Assembly: GCA_001414485.1 (NCBI GenBank)
Contig: LLEY01000291.1
Coordinates: 1 to 48,675 of the forward strand
DNA from: Calycina herbarum
Taxonomy: Eukaryota > Ascomycota > Leotiomycetes > Helotiales > Pezizellaceae
Reading direction: 5' to 3'
DNA: 48,675 bases
Part shown: one piece after another, positions 43,880 through 48,675 of the stretch
How the letters are laid out: each line of letters starts with the position of its first letter
Position numbering within the stretch: the first letter of the stretch is position 1
Made by a program: the position numbers and the translations under genes
The notes under the pieces: model-generated
Told to the model about the DNA's origin: nothing
Seen by the model: only the letters and a program-made list of their open reading frames with translations
Databases searched by the model: none

Positions 43880-44363
43880 CAGACCAGACCAGACCAGAGA
43901 CTTGAGAGAAAGGTATGTCCTGGCATTTTCCTCTTCCCCTCTTCACCGGCGTTTTCCATACAGATCAGCGCAATCGACGGTATCATCTACATGCAGCCGT
44001 TGGCCGAGTATCCAAACCACACCCTCCATCAACCCCCTAATAATACATTTGCCCTTTTCTCCAAAAGGCAGAAATCCTCGACAGTCGACCCGGACTGCAC
44101 TTCCAGCTTCCTCGCGGCTTTGCAGCAGACACAACGCCATGCTTACCCCTCCGTGAATGTTTTTTTTAATTAAGTGGCAATCGCTTATCATGTTGTGTGA
44201 CTTACAGACCGCTTCTCATTCTGCACTTCCGTCGAGTTGTACGCCTCGAGGATTCACGCCGACATACAAGGCAACGCTCAGCCACTTGTAAAGTTTGCAC
44301 GATCCACGGACCGGTTCCATACTCTCCTTCAAATACACAGGTTGGCCACATGTATTCTCAATG

Positions 44364-46981
44364 ATGGACACTGAGGATGGGCAGTTCTTCATAAAGGTTG
44401 GTCGTCACCAGAGGGGTGGAAATTCGTGTGAGACAGATACTGATACCATCTCTTCCGATAGAACCTCGCCCACTTTGTACGGACCCACGAAAAGGCACTC
44501 GCGAATGCCCTTCAATTACGGCGTCAACAGACACCAAAACATGGGCCCTCCCCAAGCATCTCGGGAGCGGTAGGGAGTTCGATTGTTCCCGCCTCTCCCA
44601 CCGTCACCAACCCTCCCTCCTCGGCTTCCTCGTCCTCGACCTCGAGTACCCTCGCAGCCGCTCTCTCCCTCCCATATTTAACATTCGCCTCGCACAACAT
44701 AAAACCCGCGAAACTCGCCTTGACACCCCACCACCTCTTTTACCTCCTCTCGCGATTCGAAGATCTAGGGATAACCGTTGGGCCTATGAATGTGCGGTTA
44801 GAAAACCTTCACGCAGAATCAACATCGGCAAACTATGTCTCCTTTTTGGGTCAATCACAACGACCCAAGGGCCGTGGATCGGATAATGGCTCGATACACT
44901 CGGTGTCGAGTGTGAGAAGTGTAATGTCTGGCATGTCCAGTCTCTGGTCAAATTTTGGTCTTGGGGCTGGAGGTGCGGCTGCACGAACAGAGAAGCAAAA
45001 GGCGGCAATCGAAGCGGACCTGAAATACCTATATTCGGCATTTACGAAGATCCCATGCTTACGACTTGCGCCTGACCGACGAGCTCGACTTATCGAAGGA
45101 TTCGAGGAATTCCCATTCGACTCGGCTGTTCCATTACACGCCTTCAAGAATATCAGCGCATTGGAGATCAGTGATATCGACTTTCGGCAATTCTTTGGCT
45201 GGGATCGACTGGCAGAACAATTGAGGTCGTTGACAATCAAGCGTGCATCCATTGATGATCCCGCAGATTTGCTCATAAACATTGTGCTTGATGACATGGA
45301 CAAAAGACGACGAAGATCTTCCAAAGCGCAGATGTCTCCCACCACAACCTGGGCCACATCGTCAAGCCCCAAGCGAAGCCCAACCATTCCTCATGCTGAA
45401 TTGGTGAAATCGAATTCTGCACCTGGATCTCCTGACCAGCGCAGTCACATAACAGATGACATGGACTCCCGCAGTGCCCACCTGATGCGATCAGGGTCCG
45501 ATGGGGCCAAATCCCCTGGGAAAGCAAGACCAAGAAGCAACTCACCTGTCCGGCCGACAAGCTCACGGACGGGATCGGCCCATGGCCATTTAAGAGGCTC
45601 ATATAAAGTCAAAAGATCCGGATCGGGAAGTTCTGCCTCGAGCATGTCGGATAGCTGGAACAACCCACGAGGTAGTTCCTCCAACCTCTTGTCAATGGGC
45701 ATCTTACCTTCTTCGAAATGGAGGTTTTTGAAACATCTCAGTCTTGCTGATAATGGCCTCACTTCAATCTCTGCCGCAAGTCTGGCCCCATTGGCCAATA
45801 CCCTCCACTCCCTCGATCTATCCTCCAATCTGTTTGTCCAGATACCTGATTGTTTAGCCTCCTTGACGGCCTTGAGAGCCCTTAATCTTTCTCATTGCAT
45901 GATCGACTCCTTGCATTCGCTGACCAGATGTCCTCTACCTGCCATTTCGGCCCTGAATCTGCGATCCAATCGGCTAATATCGATAGCCGGCATTGAACGG
46001 CTTTACCCTCTGGAAAGACTTGATCTCAGGGATAACAAGATGACAGATCCAACCGAGCTGGCAAGATTGACAGGGATTCCCGATCTGCGAGAAATCTGGG
46101 TTATCGGAAACACATTCGTCAAGACGCACAGCAGCTATCGTGTCACCATTTTCAACCTGTTCAGAAAGACACCAGGCTACACCGAAGAGATCATGATTGA
46201 TGCCTACGGCCCTGGGTACAGTGAGAGGCGTCAATTGGTTGAGCGAGTAGCAGAGCGAGCAAATGTTCCTGTGGTAAGGCCAGTCCCAGATTATGGACTG
46301 ACCTCTGTGGATGTCAACAAACCTATAATTGACTATCCTGCCACGCAAGAGCCTAGTGTTCTCCGAAAGGAACGCCCACAACCCGCTGCCGCGACTAGTG
46401 AGATACATAACTCGTCTACTGGGCGACGGCGAAGGACACCGAAAAGACGCATTGTGGATTTGTCAAATTCAGATACTTCACCTACAAAGCAACCCCAAGC
46501 GGTTCGCTTCTCCCTAAAGGAGGAAACACCGGTTCCGCCCGTACCCCCAATTGCAGATATAGACTATGATGCAAGCCCCGATCCATCACCAAGAACGGTT
46601 CCTACCTACCCTCCCCCGGAACCTCGCAAAGTCCAAAGTCAACCTGAAGTACCACGTATTGATACTTCAGTCGTGCCTCGACTACCACCAATACAAACTC
46701 AATCGTATGACCCTCCGGTGAAATCTCAGATCCCCAAAGATCCTCAAGATTGGAAAGTTGGTGGTGAGATGTACAGGAAGAAGTTGGAAGCATTGCGCAA
46801 TGAGGTGGGCAATGGCTGGCTCAGTGTGTTGAGCGAGGAAGGGTGGGAAACACAAAAGAATCCTCAAGCGACGGGATTCTCGGCTGCAGACTTTAGTCCA
46901 GCCAACGCGACGCGGCCGAGCCCTAATACACCTCGAGCCAATAGCGAACAAACCGTACACAGTGGGCGAAGATTAGGTTGA
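44364..46981 (+). CDS. Leucine-rich-repeat protein, conserved in filamentous fungi
   Basis: Two exons, 44364-44396 (11 codons, MDTEDGQFFIK) and 44462-46981, give 850 residues. The intron (44397-44461) has a weak GTTGGT donor but a good TACTGATA branch site and GATAG acceptor; splicing here gives FIK-NLAHFVRTHEKALANAL, the order I recall from homologues. An ATG three bases upstream (44361) is an equal start. LTPHHLFYLLSRFE lies at about 98-111, then a conserved SMSSLWSNFGLG region, a Ser-rich disordered region (about 290-425), and at about 431-560 five leucine-rich repeats (LKHLSLADNGL, LHSLDLSSNLF, LRALNLSHC, ISALNLRSNRL, LERLDLRDNKM). The tail is basic then Pro-rich. It probably acts as a scaffold; role unproven. 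Confidence 0.9.
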
Positions 46982-48253
46982 TGAAAATCCGATCATCATC
47001 AAAGCCCACAATAGATACCACGATGTTTTAAGTGGTAACCAGCGCCTCGGGGGTACGCAGCGTCGTTGTAGGGCTGCGTGGAGGAGCCAATTTCTCTTGA
47101 TACCCTCGTCTTTAAAAGTTTCCTTTTGGGATTCTTCTTCATCGACTCTGCTTCATCTTTTTTCCCATCCAAAAAAGGCTTTTGCATTTGCGCCCCATGT
47201 TCTTTACATTTTTCCTTCGAGCTCAGTCATCAATGCATAGCGTACAGGTTTGGAGGGTCATCATGTTGAAATTTTTGCTTTTTTCGTCTCCTCTCCCTTT
47301 TTTTTTATTTTGAAGGAGATTTTGGCATGGTAGACCATGCTGCTTTGTGTAGATGGGCGACTTTCTTTTCATCACTGAATTAGAAAGTTTTTTTTTCGCG
47401 GTGCAACGAGAGAGAGAGGATTGATGGAGGGGTTGGAAGATTGGTGTCTCGTTGTAAAATAAGGGGTTGGCCTCTTTTTCTTCAAATTTTCTTTTCATAG
47501 GATTTGGTTAGGGTGGGGAGGCGTTTTTTCTTTCTTTTTACCTAACGATCGAGCATATGTTTTGTAACTGCATGGAGCGGGGGGTGATGTGGGGTGGGCC
47601 TTGGGGTATACTTGGGGTATACTTGGGGCAAATAATGAAACGTATTTTGAGCATTCATATTTGTGGTTGTCTCTGATTTATGTGTGTATGTGTGAATGTG
47701 TGAATGTTTATACATCTCTGGTCTCTCTTTATCTATATATATCAGTAGGACTGTTAATAGAATGTTAACAGGGAAATTTCGAATTTATGTAACTTGAATT
47801 TATATTTTTATAAGTTGATGACCGCTGCTAGTTGCTCTGAAATCTTGCGAGGTGTGATTTTGCGGGGGACAAATCTACTGGAGAGAAGAAGTTAGTTTTC
47901 CCCCCCTTTTTTAAAAGACGGTTTTGTTTTTTTTGTTTTTTTTGTTTTTTTTTTGTTTTTTTTGCTATTGAATCGTGTCGAGATACAATACCTTATTCTC
48001 TAGCCTACGTTTCCTGAGGATATTTAGGACTAACTAACACTTCTCTCTAGAGTTCTTGGTCTTTTCTATGTTCACTTTGTAATCAATCTGGAGCTGAAGT
48101 ATTTGAGGAGCTGAAGTATTTGGTGGGTGAAGTATTTGGTGGGTGGAGTATTTGCGGAGCTGAAGTATTTGGTGGGTGAGTTAGTTACTGTAACAGATCA
48201 ACAAAAATTTTTTGGGAGAGAGGGGAGAGGGGAGATTTATAGCTATAGATTTA
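46982..48253. other. 3' flank of the LRR gene, repeat-rich, no gene
   Basis: 1.27 kb. Includes a doubled TTGGGGTATAC at 47601-47630, long T runs broken by single G (47925-47964), a GTGTG/GAATGTGTGAATG stretch (about 47683-47706) and the 18-20-base tandem array at 48091-48180. No coding sequence or RNA gene recognised. Confidence 0.5.
48091..48180. repeat. Degenerate minisatellite around GAAGTATTTGGTGGGT
   Basis: Five units of 16-20 bases sharing the core GAAGTATTTG (one has GGAGTATTTG), alternately followed by GTGGGT or by GGAGCT. Units vary in length, indicating old slippage. Confidence 0.85.
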
Positions 48254-48548
48254 TAGATAGCGTGTTAAATGAGTAGAGTGGAGTAGTGACTACTACTCCA
48301 CTCTACTCTACTCAAGGGATTTTATATACTACTCTACTCTACTTAATACTACTCGAGTCTTTAGAAGAGAACAGAGAGAAGACCGTGACGCGAGAATTCT
48401 TATCTCATTTTCACGGGCTTTTAATACTAAAATTATATCTTCTTGGTTTATATTTATATATTGCTTCTATTTGTAGATATATTACTTCTATTTGTAGATA
48501 AGTCGAGTAGTACTTGAGTAGTTGAGTAGTTTGTTAATACGCTGTCTA
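48254..48548. mobile_element. MITE-like palindromic element, 295 bp
   Basis: Inverted ends TATAGATAGCGTGTTAA (48252-48268) and TTAATACGCTGTCTATA (48534-48550) match at 15 of 17 positions, with TA at both outer edges, consistent with a Tc1/mariner-type MITE. Subterminal GAGTAG/CTACTC repeats are also inverted. Just inside the left end lies a perfect 17-base hairpin (48271-48287 / 48292-48308, loop GACT). The interior is non-coding; the 71-codon frame there is chance. Confidence 0.65.
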
Positions 48549-48653
48549 TAGATTTATTTGAGTATATTGTTATGAGAGTGCGAGAGATGGGGATGGATGG
48601 TTGGTTGTATGGTTGTAGATGGTTATAGAAGAATGTATAAGGTGTCGATGGAA

Positions 48654-48675
48654 GGGGGGGGGGGGGGGGGGGGGG
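48654..48675. other. G homopolymer at window end
   Basis: 22 consecutive G bases run to the last base of the window. There is no TTAGGG-type telomere repeat. This could be a real mononucleotide tract, or a sequencing/assembly artefact at a contig end. Confidence 0.8.

Larger units (their letters stand above)
42546..44363. promoter_or_regulatory. Long pyrimidine-rich upstream region and probable leader of the LRR gene
   Basis: 1.8 kb upstream of the LRR start codon, rich in C and T on the plus strand from about 42840 (CTTCTTCTTCC, CCTCCTTCTCC). It contains three small repeats (42762-42807; ATACTGTAGCTTGAC twice at about 43409 and 43424; 43826-43879). Several open frames of 90-240 codons cross it in different registers; they are Ser/Pro/Arg-rich, overlap each other and look like chance frames in a GC-rich leader. 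A promoter plus a long 5' untranslated region, perhaps with an intron, is the likeliest reading. Confidence 0.5.

Noticed and set aside
43434..44156. 240-codon plus-strand ORF upstream of the LRR gene
   Set aside because: It crosses a minisatellite, competes with a 148-codon frame on the same strand, and shows no recognisable features.
48091..48180. CRISPR-like array of regularly spaced units
   Set aside because: Units are head to tail without unique spacers and vary in length; it is a degenerate minisatellite in a eukaryotic genome.

Overview
The window looks like the genome of a filamentous ascomycete (Pezizomycotina; Leotiomycetes is my inference from protein flavour). The genes have short GT-AG introns of about 50-80 bases, there are fungal-type families (HET, MARVEL, DHA2 MFS, GMC), and one 24-kb block is AT-rich with the signature of repeat-induced point mutation (RIP): CA and TG are scarce, TA is abundant and CG is retained.

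Layout. 1-457 is RIP-like AT-rich sequence containing the right end of a pogo-like transposon. 458-2904 is a decayed GMC oxidoreductase. 3082-4723(-) encodes a fungal two-helix membrane protein, 5104-7046(-) a HET-domain protein, 7567-9243(-) a DHA2-type MFS transporter, 10114-11072(+) a MARVEL-like four-helix protein and 12279-13118(+) a HAD hydrolase. After a 181-bp MITE (14331-14511) comes the RIP block, 14794-38886. The right flank holds an aldo/keto reductase (39327-40586, -), a doubtful ORF (41979-42545, -), a 1.8-kb pyrimidine-rich leader, a leucine-rich-repeat protein (44364-46981, +), repeat-rich non-coding DNA, a second MITE-like palindromic element (48254-48548), and a run of G at the very end.

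The RIP block can be resolved completely by hand into seven nested elements, each bounded by intact target-site duplications. Pogo-1 (14794-38886, TA duplication, 1850 bp when insertions are removed) was hit by gypsy element LTR-A (15922-38159, duplication TTTCT, about 6.33 kb when insertions are removed). LTR-A then received pogo-2 (16559-18418, TA), solo LTR-1 (20853-21098, TTCTT), solo LTR-2 (21687-22148, GAGAG), gypsy LTR-B (23000-30273, TAGAG) and gypsy LTR-C (30977-37018, CTTTT). LTR-B and LTR-C are chromodomain gypsy elements (chromoviruses). LTR-B also carries an extra open frame on the opposite strand between the end of pol and its 3' LTR, which is the least ordinary feature in the window. 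All coding regions in the block are broken by stops that transitions explain.

The single-copy genes do not form an obvious pathway or cluster. I see no secondary-metabolite core gene, no CRISPR array and no convincing tRNA or rRNA. I found no new multi-gene system; the value of the window lies in the nested-transposon record, the antisense retroelement ORF and several gene-structure details that simple ORF calling would miss.
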